DNA of 64,000 nucleotides from DAOVRD01 sp964521715 (GCA_964521715.1 CAZFSS010000016.1:17089-81088); one strand, 5' to 3'. Positions 49,056-58,018 are shown, counted from the first letter of the stretch. The notes: a model not told the origin generated them from the letters alone. Translations and numbers: made by a program.

Positions 49056-50366
49056 TCAGATCGCGTCGGCCTCGACGAGCATGAACCGCATTTCGGCCTC
49101 GCACGAGATCTCTCCGTTCACGGTGGCTTCCGCTTTGACCATGACGGCACGCGAGCGCACGCGCACGGCCTCCACGGTGAGCATCAGTTGGTCTCCCGGC
49201 ACGACGGGCCGGCGCAGCTTCACGCCGTCCATGCTCACCAGCAGCGCCACCTTGCCCGTGTGCTCGAGCTTGCGCAGGAACAGCATTCCGGCCGTCTGCG
49301 CCAGCGCTTCGAGCTGCAACACGCCCGGGAATATCGGGTAGTCCGGGAAGTGACCCTGGAAGACGGGCTCGTTCACGGACACGTTCTTCAGGCCGACTAT
49401 CTTGTTTTCTTCCACGCGCACTATGCGGTCGACCATGAGGAAGGGGTAGCGGTGGGGCAGGACGCGGCGGATCTCCCGCACGCCCAGGTACTCTTCGATG
49501 CCCGCTTCCTCCTCCAACAGGCCGCGCAGCCGGCGGGCAAAGGCGGCGTTGAGCCTGTGGCCGCTTCTGACGGCTACGATTCTCGCGTGAACGTCCACGT
49601 TCGTCAGAGCCATGTCGCCCAGCAGGTCCAGGATCTTGTGCCGGACGGCCTCGTCGGGGAAGCGCAGCTCGGCGGGGCTCAGGCTGCGCGGCTTCTTGCT
49701 CACTCCGTCCCGGCAGATGATGAAGGCGTTCTCGTCGTTCACGCCCCCGCCGAGGGACTGCCGCTCGAACGCCCTTCGGTCCTCTTCGAGCGCGAAGGTC
49801 CGCGCCGGGGCGAGCTGCTCCAGGAAGTTGTCCCGCGTCAGCTCGAAGGTGAACGCCTCGGTCGGGCCGTAGCCCTCGTCGAAGTCGAGCACGTAACTGA
49901 CGGTCAGCCCGTCCTCTTCCGGCATGGCGACGATGGTTGCGCCGTTCTGGGTTTCGGTGACGGTTTGCTCCAGCTTGAGCACGGCGCGTTCCGCGTTCTG
50001 GTCGACGATTCCCTTCTGGATCAGGCAGCGTGCGTATTCGGCCGCGCTGCCGTCCAGCGCCGGCATCTCGTCGCTGTCCAGCTCGATGATCAGATTGTCC
50101 ACCTGGAGCCCCGTGCAGGCGCTCATCAGGTGTTCGATGGCCCTCACCTCGACGTCGTTCCAGCGCAGCGCCGTGCACCGGAAGTCCTCCTGCTGGGCTT
50201 CCGTGGTTCCGGGCACGACGGGGTGGTCCGGCAGGTCCGTCCGCACGAACAGGAAGCCGGTGGACGGCTCGGCCGGCAAGAGGCGCACGCGGACCGGACG
50301 GCCCGAGAACAGGGCCGCCCCTGAAAGCTCGACTGCGTCCCTGATGGTCCTCTGAGCGCGGGCCAC
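49056..50366 (-). CDS. lpxC/fabZ: Bifunctional UDP-3-O-acyl-GlcNAc deacetylase / 3-hydroxyacyl-ACP dehydratase
   Basis: The 436-residue protein is a fusion. Residues ~1-280 are LpxC: the zinc ligands lie in AIEHLMSA and RHKILDLLGDMAL, and the further catalytic His is in RSGHRLNAAF. Residues ~295-436 are FabZ: LPHRYPFLMVDRI, with the catalytic His in GHFPDYPIFPGVLQLEALAQ and the Glu in the same segment. LpxC commits precursors to lipid A and FabZ feeds fatty acid elongation from the same acyl-ACP pool. The fused form is known from Bacteroidota and PVC lineages. It begins 2 bp after the ompH stop and precedes lpxA. Confidence 0.95.
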   Translation of the reverse strand: MARAQRTIRDAVELSGAALFSGRPVRVRLLPAEPSTGFLFVRTDLPDHPVVPGTTEAQQEDFRCTALRWNDVEVRAIEHLMSACTGLQVDNLIIELDSDEMPALDGSAAEYARCLIQKGIVDQNAERAVLKLEQTVTETQNGATIVAMPEEDGLTVSYVLDFDEGYGPTEAFTFELTRDNFLEQLAPARTFALEEDRRAFERQSLGGGVNDENAFIICRDGVSKKPRSLSPAELRFPDEAVRHKILDLLGDMALTNVDVHARIVAVRSGHRLNAAFARRLRGLLEEEAGIEEYLGVREIRRVLPHRYPFLMVDRIVRVEENKIVGLKNVSVNEPVFQGHFPDYPIFPGVLQLEALAQTAGMLFLRKLEHTGKVALLVSMDGVKLRRPVVPGDQLMLTVEAVRVRSRAVMVKAEATVNGEISCEAEMRFMLVEADAI

Positions 50367-50367
50367 C

Positions 50368-51015
50368 CTACTTCACCTCGATGGGACCCGAATAGGCGGC
50401 GTTGATTCTCTCGATCACGGCGTCGCTGATGTCGAGCGACGGATCGGCGTAGAGCACCTCGGCCGTGGCGAGGGTCAGGCTCTGCTCCACGGTCTGCGGG
50501 CCCGTGAACTCGAGCTTCTGCCTCTTGAGGACCAGGTCCAGGTTGTTCTCCTGGGCGTAGGAGCTCACGGCGGCGCTGACCTTGCCGAAGATGCTGCGGA
50601 TGGTCTCGTTGTGATGGTCGGCGATCTGCTTCTCGTATTCCATGCGCTGCTGTTGGAGTTCGGTGAGCGCCTGCTCCGTCTCCGCGCCTTTGGCCCGCTG
50701 CTCGTCGCCGCCGGGGGGCAGGTTGTCGTACGCGTTGCGCAGCACCTGCACGCGCTGACTCAGCTTGCTGAGGGAGCGCTTCATCGTGTCCATCATGCGC
50801 ACGCGCTCCTCCGTGGCGTCGCGCCACTCGCCGCTGCTCTGAAGCACCCGGTCCATGTCGACTACGCCCACGCGCAGCCCGTGAGCCTCAGGCGGCGGGG
50901 CCTCGCCCGGCCCTGCGCCGTGTGCGATGCGGCCCGGCGCGAGCGCCGCCGCAGCGCCCGCAAGAAACGCAAGGGACAGGGCGATGGAAAGCCGTACGCG
51001 GGTCGTTTTGCTCAT
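50368..51015 (-). CDS. OmpH/Skp-family periplasmic chaperone
   Basis: The 215-residue protein has a signal peptide (MSKTTRVRLSIALSLAFLAG, cleavage near the alanine-rich stretch) and a long charged coiled coil typical of Skp/OmpH (MDTMKRSLSKLSQRVQVLR, ELQQQRMEYEKQIADHHNET). It ends in a short strand region (LDISDAVIERINAAY). Such chaperones hold unfolded outer-membrane proteins for BamA, whose gene is directly upstream. The ATG at 51015 has AAGGG upstream; a GTG/ATG eleven codons earlier is unlikely because the signal peptide begins at 51015. Confidence 0.88.
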   Translation of the reverse strand: MSKTTRVRLSIALSLAFLAGAAAALAPGRIAHGAGPGEAPPPEAHGLRVGVVDMDRVLQSSGEWRDATEERVRMMDTMKRSLSKLSQRVQVLRNAYDNLPPGGDEQRAKGAETEQALTELQQQRMEYEKQIADHHNETIRSIFGKVSAAVSSYAQENNLDLVLKRQKLEFTGPQTVEQSLTLATAEVLYADPSLDISDAVIERINAAYSGPIEVK

Positions 51016-51086
51016 GGTCGTGCCCTTCTGCTCGTCGGGATGGCCCATTCAGTCTAAACGAAGGCGCCCTCCGTCACAACGGCTAA

Positions 51087-51251
51087 GAGCCCCTAACAAG
51101 ACCCCCTGCTGGCTTCGGCCGGCTGCAGCGCCGCCCTGCGGTGTCGGGCTGCATCGGCGATGCTGTGCCTCTGCATCGCCTGCTTCGCCCTCCTTGCATG
51201 ACGGCGCTTCGCTCGGCCTCGGGCCGACGCGTGGGGTCCTGTTAGAGGCTC
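51087..51251. repeat. 165-bp MITE-like repeat with 19-bp inverted ends, copy A
   Basis: GAGCCCCTAACAAGACCCC (51087-51105) and GGGGTCCTGTTAGAGGCTC (51233-51251) are inverted with two mismatches in 19. TAA flanks both ends (51084-51086 and 51252-51254), consistent with a 3-bp target duplication. The right end supplies part of the bamA stop region. The left 99 bp recur at 63850-63948. It encodes no protein. Confidence 0.75.
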
Positions 51252-53467
51252 TAAAACTGCCGCTGCGCGCCGAGGGAGAAGTGGAAGTAGCGGGTCTCGT
51301 CCTCGGGCTCCTTCATGACCGGGAAGGCGAGGTCTATCTCGATTCCGGCGCCCCCCAGGAAGGGAACTCTCCAGCGTATGCCCGTCCCCAGCGACAGGCG
51401 GAGCTCGTCCCAGCCGCTCAGGACTTCCGAGACGTCTTCCTTCACGTATCCTGTGTCGGCGAAGAACAGCATGTGGAGCTGATCCTCTTCCGAGAGCGGG
51501 AAGCTGTACTCCACCGAGCCGGCCAGCATGGACTCCCCGCCGATCTGATCCTTCGTCACCGGGTCGACGGGGGAGACGCCTTCGAAGTCGAACCCCCGGA
51601 TCGAGTTGAATCCCCCGGCGTAGTAACGTTCGAAGACCGGCACCCTGTCTCCGCTGTAGGCGTCCACCAGCCCCATCCTGCCGCTCACGCCGATGACGTG
51701 CTTGTTGTGGCCGTGGTCTTCGTGCACGGTCCAGTACTTCCTGGCCTGGAGGTCGAGCCTGAGCGTCTCCACGTCGGCGGCAGCCGCTTCCAGTTCGGCG
51801 TTGGCGTAATGGCCTTGGGTCGGCGCGAAGCGGTTGTCCCGTCGGTCTACGGTCAACCCGAAGGTCACGTAGGGCTTCGAGTGGGTCCCCTCGTCCTTCA
51901 TGATCTCTGCGGATGCATCCGCGTCCACGTTGTCCACGTCGATGCTCTCGTAGCCCACGGCGATGCTCCGGCGGACGAACTTGGACAGCTGCTGCCCTCC
52001 GGTCAGCCTGAGGCCCGTGCGCCCCTCGTCGTACTTGTCGTGCGAGGTCGTCTTGGCGTACAGGCCCGTCCCGAAGCTGTAGTCGCTGTCCCAGACGGAC
52101 GGGTTCAGGAAGTCGATGGCGTAGTAGGAACGTCGCGTGCCGGCCCGGAGCACGAAGGAGAGCTTGTGTCCGCCGCCGCGGAAGGCGTTTCCGCGCCAGA
52201 GGTCGTTCCAACTGGAGGGCCAGTTCGACAGGTCGAAGTTCTCCTCGGTCAGCGAGAGCTCCCCCATCAGGCCGGATTCGCTGCCGACGGCGCCGCCGAT
52301 CATGAACCATCCCGTCGAGCCCTCCTTGACCTCGACGATGGCGTCGCGGAGGGTCCCCTCGTCCGGCTCCAGGGAGATCTGGACCGGCTCCGGGGTCGCC
52401 CGGTCGAAGTAGCCCGTGTTGGTCAGCACCTGCTGGCTCTCCTTGAACTTCGTGGTGCTGGCCCGCTCGCCGGGGTAGAACGTCAGGTTCCGCCGCACGA
52501 CGTGCTCCTTCGTCTTCTCCAATCCCCTTATCTCGATGCGCCGGATGAAGACCGGCTCTCCCTCTGCAATCGTGAACCTGACCGCCACCTCCGTCCCGGC
52601 CTTGGGATAGATCCATTCGGCGCGCAGGTTGCCCTTGCGCGTCGTCACGTCCATGTAGCCCTGGGAGGCGTAGAGCTCCGAGATGCGGGCCGCGGCCTCG
52701 TCGAGCTTGTCCGGCTGGCAGGGGTCCCCCACTCTGAAGGGCAGCGCGTCCATCAGCTCGGAGTCCCGGAAGAGGTTGTTCCCTTCGAACGAGATCCCGC
52801 TCACATGGTAAAGGGGGCCCTCGTAAACGACGACGCGCAGCTTGATGCGGCTCATGTCGTCGCTGTAGACGACGTAACCTCCGGCCCGCGCGTCCAGGTA
52901 GCCCCTGGACCGGTACAGGCCCTCGACCTTCTTCGGGTCGTCGCGGAAGGTCTCCTCCTTGAACCACGCGGGCCAGATGAAGGCCGGCCACCCGCGCGTC
53001 CTGCTCTCCATCTCGTCGAGCAGCTCGTCGCTGTCGACGTGCACGTTGCCCTCGAACTCGATCTCGTCCACCCAGGTGCGCGGCCCTTCGCTGATGGCGA
53101 AGAGCAATTCCTGCTGCTCGGGGCCGACGCCGTGGAGCAGGGCGTGGGCGGCTGCCAGCGAGTAGCCCTTCTCCCGATAGGCGGACTCTATCTGCTGCGC
53201 CAGCGAGTCGGCTTCGTAGGGCGTGACCAGATCGCCCGGGTGCACGCCCGTCAGCTTCGTCAGACGCTTGGAGGAGAAGTGGTCGTTGCCGTGGAACGCG
53301 ACACCCGTTACGCGCGTTCCTTCGGGCTGATTGAGCGGCGTGACCTCCGGAGCGGCCGGATCGCCTGCCGCTGCGCAGGGCGGTCCGAACCAGAGCCAGG
53401 CGGCTGCCGCGACGCAGCTCAGTGCCAGGAGGGCTCTGCGTGGGCTGGTCGCGCGCGCTCTTTCCAT
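51251..53467 (-). CDS. bamA: Outer membrane assembly factor BamA (Omp85)
   Basis: The 738-residue protein has a signal peptide (ALLALSCVAAAAWLWFG, cleavage near CAAAG), POTRA domains in the first ~380 residues (for example VTGVAFHGNDHF, VDEIEFEGNVHVDSDEL, VSGISFEGNNLFRDSEL, IRRIEIRGLEKTKEHVV) and a C-terminal 16-strand beta-barrel. The conserved loop motif is GGFNSIRGFDFEGVSP. It ends in a C-terminal Phe (GAQRQF), the outer-membrane signature. BamA inserts beta-barrel proteins into the outer membrane. It lies 11 bp after dnaB and before ompH and the lipid A genes. The stop codon abuts a MITE-like repeat. Confidence 0.95.
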   Translation of the reverse strand: MERARATSPRRALLALSCVAAAAWLWFGPPCAAAGDPAAPEVTPLNQPEGTRVTGVAFHGNDHFSSKRLTKLTGVHPGDLVTPYEADSLAQQIESAYREKGYSLAAAHALLHGVGPEQQELLFAISEGPRTWVDEIEFEGNVHVDSDELLDEMESRTRGWPAFIWPAWFKEETFRDDPKKVEGLYRSRGYLDARAGGYVVYSDDMSRIKLRVVVYEGPLYHVSGISFEGNNLFRDSELMDALPFRVGDPCQPDKLDEAAARISELYASQGYMDVTTRKGNLRAEWIYPKAGTEVAVRFTIAEGEPVFIRRIEIRGLEKTKEHVVRRNLTFYPGERASTTKFKESQQVLTNTGYFDRATPEPVQISLEPDEGTLRDAIVEVKEGSTGWFMIGGAVGSESGLMGELSLTEENFDLSNWPSSWNDLWRGNAFRGGGHKLSFVLRAGTRRSYYAIDFLNPSVWDSDYSFGTGLYAKTTSHDKYDEGRTGLRLTGGQQLSKFVRRSIAVGYESIDVDNVDADASAEIMKDEGTHSKPYVTFGLTVDRRDNRFAPTQGHYANAELEAAAADVETLRLDLQARKYWTVHEDHGHNKHVIGVSGRMGLVDAYSGDRVPVFERYYAGGFNSIRGFDFEGVSPVDPVTKDQIGGESMLAGSVEYSFPLSEEDQLHMLFFADTGYVKEDVSEVLSGWDELRLSLGTGIRWRVPFLGGAGIEIDLAFPVMKEPEDETRYFHFSLGAQRQF

Positions 53468-53478
53468 CGGGTCTCCGC

Positions 53479-54837
53479 TCAGTAGGCCGGCGCACCGGTT
53501 GTGGCGGCGGCTCGTGACTCGAAGCGAAGGTAGCGCTTCTGGAACACCAGGGGGACCAGGCCGGTCGGGCCGCTCCGCTGCTTGGCTACGATCAGGTCGG
53601 CTTCGCTGCCGGCCGTCTCGTCGGTCTCGTCGGAGACTTCGGGCGATCTGTGCAGCAGCAGAACGACGTCCGCATCCTGCTCGATGGCGCCGCTCTCACG
53701 CAGGTCGCTCAAGCGGGGGCGGCGCTGCTCCTGCTCGACCCGGCGGCTCAACTGGGCTACGGCCACCAGGGGGATGCGGAGCTCGCGCGCCAGCGCCTTC
53801 AGGCCCTGGCTGATCTCGCTCACCTCCGAGGCCCTGTTCTCGTGCGCTTTGTTGGCCGTCATCAGTTGCAGGTAGTCCACCACGATGAGCTGCACCTGAT
53901 GGTGGCGGACCAGGCGCCGGGCTCGCGCGCGCAGATCGAGTATGCGCAGCGTGGGACTGTCGTCGATGTAAAAGGGCAAACCGACCAGATCGTCCAGCGA
54001 GGACTCCAGGAGCCCCCACTCCTCGGCGCGCAGGGAACCCCGGCGGAAGTCGTGCGTGTCCAGCCTGTTGTGGATGCACAGGAAGTTGCTGGCGATCTGC
54101 TCGGCCGACATCTCCAGAGTGTACAGGGCGGCAGGGCGCCGCTGCACGACGCAGACGTTATGCAGGATGTTGAGGGCCAGGCTGGTCTTGCCGATGCTCG
54201 GACGCGCGGCCACAACGATGAACTCGCCGGGCTGCAAGCCCCCGGTGATGTCGTCCAGGTCATAAAAGCCCGTGGCCAGGCCGGTCAACTGGCCGGGGTG
54301 CTGATGCAGCTCTTCCAGCCGGGCCACGATGATCTGGAGCACCTCGTTCAGCTCTTTGACCTGCTCGGAGTCCTTCTGCCGCCTGACCGCCAGGATGTCG
54401 GCCTCCGCCTGGTCCAGCAGCGCGTCCACTTCGTGGGAGTTCTGGTAGGCGTCCTGCTGGACGCGGCCGGCAGTCTGGATCAACTGCCGGCGCACCGCGT
54501 GCTCGCGCACTATCTCCACGTAGTACTCGACGTTGGCGCTGGTGGGGACGGCTTCCATCAGCTCCAGCAGGTAGCTTTCGCCGCCGGCCTTCTCCAGGGC
54601 GTCCTGCTTGGAAAGCTCGTCGCGCAGCAGGATCAGGTCCACTGCGTTGTGGGCGTCGGAGAGCTGTAGAACCGCCCGGAAGATGTCCTGATGGGCCAGC
54701 TTGTAGAAGCTCGACTCGGAGAGCCTTTCCCTGGCGATGTGGATGGCGTCCGGCGAGAGCAGCATCGAGCCGAGCACGCCGGTCTCGGCTCTCAGGTCAT
54801 GCGGCGGGGTCCGTGGCCCGGCATCGGAATCAGGCAT
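53479..54837 (-). CDS. dnaB: Replicative DNA helicase DnaB
   Basis: The ~452-residue protein has the DnaB N-terminal helical domain (about 15-115: LRAETGVLGSMLLSPDAI, ANVEYYVEIVREH) and the RecA-like helicase domain with Walker A ARPSIGKTSLAL, TLEMSAEQI, Walker B QLIVVDYLQLM and the RESGAIEQDADVV arginine-finger region. It unwinds DNA at replication forks. ATG 54837 is preferred; GTG 54846 is three codons upstream and neither has a clear ribosome site. It follows rplI, the usual neighbour. Confidence 0.96.
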   Translation of the reverse strand: MPDSDAGPRTPPHDLRAETGVLGSMLLSPDAIHIARERLSESSFYKLAHQDIFRAVLQLSDAHNAVDLILLRDELSKQDALEKAGGESYLLELMEAVPTSANVEYYVEIVREHAVRRQLIQTAGRVQQDAYQNSHEVDALLDQAEADILAVRRQKDSEQVKELNEVLQIIVARLEELHQHPGQLTGLATGFYDLDDITGGLQPGEFIVVAARPSIGKTSLALNILHNVCVVQRRPAALYTLEMSAEQIASNFLCIHNRLDTHDFRRGSLRAEEWGLLESSLDDLVGLPFYIDDSPTLRILDLRARARRLVRHHQVQLIVVDYLQLMTANKAHENRASEVSEISQGLKALARELRIPLVAVAQLSRRVEQEQRRPRLSDLRESGAIEQDADVVLLLHRSPEVSDETDETAGSEADLIVAKQRSGPTGLVPLVFQKRYLRFESRAAATTGAPAY

Positions 54838-54947
54838 CTTGCACACCCGACAGGATCATCCAACGCAACCAGCCCGCAGGGGACCGCCTCGGGGCGATGT
54901 GGCCGAGCCCACTCCGCCGCAGTACGCATGGCTACGAAGGCCGGAGC

Positions 54948-55406
54948 CTAATCCTCCTCCTGTTCGGCGGCGATGCGCACCAGTATCTTGGCCCGCACGT
55001 CCGGATGGAGCATGACTTCGACTTCGTAGTCGCCCACTTCCTCCAATGACCGGTCCAGGTTGACGTTGCTGGCGCGGACCCCCTCGAAGCCGCTTGCGGC
55101 CAGCTCATCGGCGATCTGCTGAGACCCGACCGAGCCGAACAGGTGCCCCTTCTCGGTGGCCCGCATGGGTATGTAGCACAGGAAGCCTTCCAACATCTCG
55201 GCCTGGCGGCCCACTCGCTCCAGCTCTTCTCGTTCGCGCTGGCGCCTTTCGTTGTGGGCGACGTCGATCTGCCTCAGGTTCTCCGGGGTCACCGGTGCGG
55301 CTATCTTCTTGGGCAGCAGGTAGTTGCGTGCATAGCCGTCGGCCACGTGAACCACCTGGCCCATGCGGCCGAGCTTCTCAACGTCCTGGCGCAGCAGTAC
55401 TTCCAT
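54948..55406 (-). CDS. rplI: Ribosomal protein bL9
   Basis: The 152-residue protein opens MEVLLRQDVEKLGRMGQVVHV, with the L9 N-domain signature GYARNYLLPKKIA. A long connecting helix and the C-terminal domain (LFGSVGSQQIADEL) complete it. It binds 23S rRNA near the L1 stalk base. In many bacteria rpsR lies between ssb and rplI; here only 48 bp separate them. Confidence 0.97.
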   Translation of the reverse strand: MEVLLRQDVEKLGRMGQVVHVADGYARNYLLPKKIAAPVTPENLRQIDVAHNERRQREREELERVGRQAEMLEGFLCYIPMRATEKGHLFGSVGSQQIADELAASGFEGVRASNVNLDRSLEEVGDYEVEVMLHPDVRAKILVRIAAEQEED

Positions 55407-55454
55407 GGGGGGCCTCTCGTTGCGACTGGAACCTTCGAGCCCGTGCAGGGGCTC

Positions 55455-55913
55455 TCAGAACGGGATTTCGTCGTCCTCTACGTCAACGTGCTCGTCGGGG
55501 AAGTCCTCCGGCTCCTTCGTTGCCTTTGCGGGCCGGGGTTCGGTCCGGCCGGGCCGGGCGCGCCCTCCCTCGGGCGCTGGACCTGCGGCGGGACCGATGA
55601 ACTCGAAGTTCTCGGCCACGACGCACAGCTTGCTTCGGCGCCCGTCCGGCGTCTCCCAGGTGTCGTACCTCAGCCGCCCCTCGACGAAGATCGCCTGGCC
55701 CTTCGTGAAGTACTCGCTGATGACGACGCCCCGGCGGCCCCACATCGTCACGTCGACGAAGCAGGCCTCTTGCTTCTGCTCCCCGTCGCGGCCGGCGAAG
55801 GTCCTGTTGACGGCCAGTCCGAACTCGCAGACGGGCGTTCCGCTGGGAGTGTAGCGGAGTTCCGGGTCACGGGTCAAGTTGCCCATCAGGAGCACTTTGT
55901 TGAGGTTCGCCAT
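55455..55913 (-). CDS. ssb: Single-stranded DNA-binding protein
   Basis: The 152-residue protein has the OB fold (MANLNKVLLMGNLTRDPELRYTPSG, NRTFAGRDGEQKQEACFVDV, FTKGQAIFVEGRLRYDTWE). A disordered linker leads to the canonical acidic tip DVEDDEIPF, which recruits replication and repair proteins. It sits after rpsF in the conserved ribosomal/replication operon. Confidence 0.97.
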   Translation of the reverse strand: MANLNKVLLMGNLTRDPELRYTPSGTPVCEFGLAVNRTFAGRDGEQKQEACFVDVTMWGRRGVVISEYFTKGQAIFVEGRLRYDTWETPDGRRSKLCVVAENFEFIGPAAGPAPEGGRARPGRTEPRPAKATKEPEDFPDEHVDVEDDEIPF

Positions 55914-55948
55914 CCCGCCATCTCCCTTCTGGCGCCGCCTGATCCGAC

Positions 55949-56407
55949 TTACACGTCCCCTTTCACTTCCGCCGGTTCGGCTTCCGACTCCTCGTCTTGC
56001 GGCTCTTGCGACGCCTCTTCCCGCTTTTCTTCCGGCTGCTCGACTGGGGCGGGTCCGGGCTCTCGCGCCAGGAGCTGCCCGTCAGGGCTGTAGAGCTCTC
56101 CCTTCGGGGGGGTCTGCGTCTCCGCCCGGAGGATGAGGGCCCTCAGCACTTCTTCCGACAGCTCTATCATGTGGCGCAGCTCCTCGATGGCCGAGCCGTC
56201 CAGCCGGAAGTAGGCCAGCACGTATATGCCTCGCTTGACGTGCTTGATGGGGTACGCCAGCCTGCGTTCGTCCCACTTCTCCATCCGTTCGATCTCCGCG
56301 CCGTGCCGCGTCAGCAGGCCGGCGATGTGGCGGATCGTGTCGGCGAACTTCGAGCCGCCCTTGGCGGAGTCGACCACGAACATCGCTTCGTAAAGATTGG
56401 TGGACAA
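55949..56407 (-). CDS. rpsF: Ribosomal protein bS6
   Basis: The 152-residue product has the bS6 fold (LYEAMFVVDSAKGG, HGAEIERMEKWDERRLAYPIK and RGIYVLAYFRLDG). A long acidic Glu/Pro-rich C-terminal extension of about 45 residues follows. The start is unusual: TTG 56407 is chosen because GGAGGAG lies 5 bp upstream and the protein then begins with the normal family N terminus. An earlier TTG at 56434 would add nine residues encoded by the ribosome site itself. Confidence 0.93.
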   Translation of the reverse strand: MSTNLYEAMFVVDSAKGGSKFADTIRHIAGLLTRHGAEIERMEKWDERRLAYPIKHVKRGIYVLAYFRLDGSAIEELRHMIELSEEVLRALILRAETQTPPKGELYSPDGQLLAREPGPAPVEQPEEKREEASQEPQDEESEAEPAEVKGDV

Positions 56408-56479
56408 GGCAACTCCTCCGTTGCGTCCCCACAAAAGCCCGCAGGGATCGAACCGTCTCCCCGCGTGAGGGCCGCGGCT

Positions 56480-57058
56480 CTAAGGCTGTTCCTCGCTCTG
56501 CGCTCTTCTGTTGAAACGGTTCATGGCCGCCTGGAGGCCTTCGCGGACCCAGCACCACGCGGCCTCGGCCGCCTGGTGGCTCATCTCTTCGGCCGCCGCC
56601 AGCTCCCCGGGCTCGAACGGACTCAGCACGAAGTCGATCGCATCCACCTCGGCCGGGCACGGGCCGACGCCCATCCGGAGCCTGGGGAACTCGTCCGTGC
56701 CGAGCGCCTCAATGACGGAGGCCAGGCCCTTGTGGCCGCCGCTGGAGCCGCCCGCGCGGACCCGGATCGTCCCCAGGGGCAGGTTCAGGTCGTCCAGCAG
56801 GACCAGCAGATCCTCCAGGGCGACGCCCGCCTCGGCGAGAAGCCGGGCCACCGGCGGCCCGGACCGGTTCATGTGCCCGAGGGGCTTGAAAAGCCACACG
56901 TCGTCCGAGCGCAGCACCAGCCCGCCGCAACGCTCTTCTTCTGCCCCGCCGCACCGGGCGGCCAGGGCGTCGAGCGTCATCCAGCCCGAGTTATGCCGGG
57001 TGTTCGCATACGAGCGGCCCGGGTTGCCCAAGCCGGCGATGATTCTAACGGATTCCAA
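56480..57058 (-). CDS. pth: Peptidyl-tRNA hydrolase
   Basis: The 192-residue protein has the Pth core: AGLGNPGRSYANTRHNSGW with Asn12 and catalytic His22, MNRSG with Asn64, and LLDDLNLPLG with Asp89. GGHKGLASVIEALG and FPRLRMGVG complete the signature. It releases tRNA from stalled peptidyl-tRNAs. It follows rplY, a pairing common in bacteria. Confidence 0.96.
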   Translation of the reverse strand: MESVRIIAGLGNPGRSYANTRHNSGWMTLDALAARCGGAEEERCGGLVLRSDDVWLFKPLGHMNRSGPPVARLLAEAGVALEDLLVLLDDLNLPLGTIRVRAGGSSGGHKGLASVIEALGTDEFPRLRMGVGPCPAEVDAIDFVLSPFEPGELAAAEEMSHQAAEAAWCWVREGLQAAMNRFNRRAQSEEQP

Positions 57059-57127
57059 CTGTGTTCGTAAGGACGGGCCTCTGCTGCGCGCTTGCCGGCC
57101 CCGCAGGCGGCCTGTGCCGCCGCGGCG

Positions 57128-57805
57128 TCACTCTTTCGCCCGGGACGAAGTTCCGGGGCCCTCTTCCTCCTCGGGGGCCTCGGCGGCCGGCCCTCGGCCG
57201 ATGACCTCAGGCTCCGCCATGAGCTCTTCCGGCACTGCTTCGGCTGCCTCTGCCTCGGCTGCAGCCGGCGGCAAGACCACGACCACCACCGTGTCGGGGT
57301 CCTCGACGGGCTTGACGCCTTCGGGGAACTGGATGTCGGCGATCCGCAGGTCGTCGCCGATGGCCAGACCTCCCACCTCGATGCGGAACCTCTCCGGTAT
57401 GGCCGTGGGGAGGCACTCGACCTCTAGGTCGTGCCGCCGCAGGTCCAGCATGCCGCCTTCAGCCACGCCCGCCGCCTCCCCGTGCGGCTCCACGCGCACC
57501 GAGACGACGATGGTCTCCGTGAGGGAGATGCGCACCAGATCCACGTGTACTATCTCGTCTCCGAGAGCGTCGTACTGCACCTCTTTGAGCTGGGCGCTTT
57601 CCAGGTTGCCGTCCCATCGGACCTGGACGATGAAGGCGCGGTCCTCCAGCAGCCTGTACACGTTGCCCCGGCGCAGGCTCAACATCACGTTGGGCTCGCC
57701 GCGTCCGTAGATCACGGCCGGCACCAGGCCTTGGTGGCGCAACCGGTTGCAGGCGCGGGTGCCGCGTTCCTGGCGCGGCCGGGCCTCTATCTCTGTAATC
57801 TCCAT
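57128..57805 (-). CDS. rplY: Ribosomal protein bL25 (Ctc type)
   Basis: The 225-residue protein has the 5S-rRNA-binding L25 domain (RQERGTRACNRLRHQGLVPAVIYGRGEPN) and the C-terminal beta domain of the longer Ctc form (VSVRVEPHGEAAGVAEGGML through DTVVVVVLPP). It ends in an acidic Ala/Glu tail. It is the first gene of the minus-strand block that runs to trkA. Confidence 0.96.
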   Translation of the reverse strand: MEITEIEARPRQERGTRACNRLRHQGLVPAVIYGRGEPNVMLSLRRGNVYRLLEDRAFIVQVRWDGNLESAQLKEVQYDALGDEIVHVDLVRISLTETIVVSVRVEPHGEAAGVAEGGMLDLRRHDLEVECLPTAIPERFRIEVGGLAIGDDLRIADIQFPEGVKPVEDPDTVVVVVLPPAAAEAEAAEAVPEELMAEPEVIGRGPAAEAPEEEEGPGTSSRAKE

Positions 57806-57988
57806 GGCTCTTGCTCACCGAGAAGCCGGTTCTGCCGAACGAGCGTACAAAGCCCGCTCGGGCTCTTGCGGCGCGCCCCCGTGCCCCCGAATGCGAAAGC
57901 GTCTGTCCCTGGAATCTCGCGATGCGGATGGATAGCACGGGCAGGGCACGCCCACTCCGGCAGCGAAGCTCGCCGTACGTAGGGTCCC

Positions 57989-58018
57989 TTTATATCACAG
58001 GTGAGCCGATTCTGTCAA
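57989..58018 (-). promoter_or_regulatory. Strong promoter of the rplY-to-lpxA block
   Basis: On the minus strand a perfect TTGACA (58018-58013), an 18-bp spacer and TATAAA (57994-57989) precede a leader of about 175 nt before the rplY ATG. I see no named leader element in it. Confidence 0.7.

Noticed and set aside
51093..53495. 800-codon minus-strand frame over the bamA region
   Set aside because: It is the +1 frame of bamA with Arg/Gly/Ala-rich composition; the bamA frame has a signal peptide, POTRA repeats and a C-terminal Phe.
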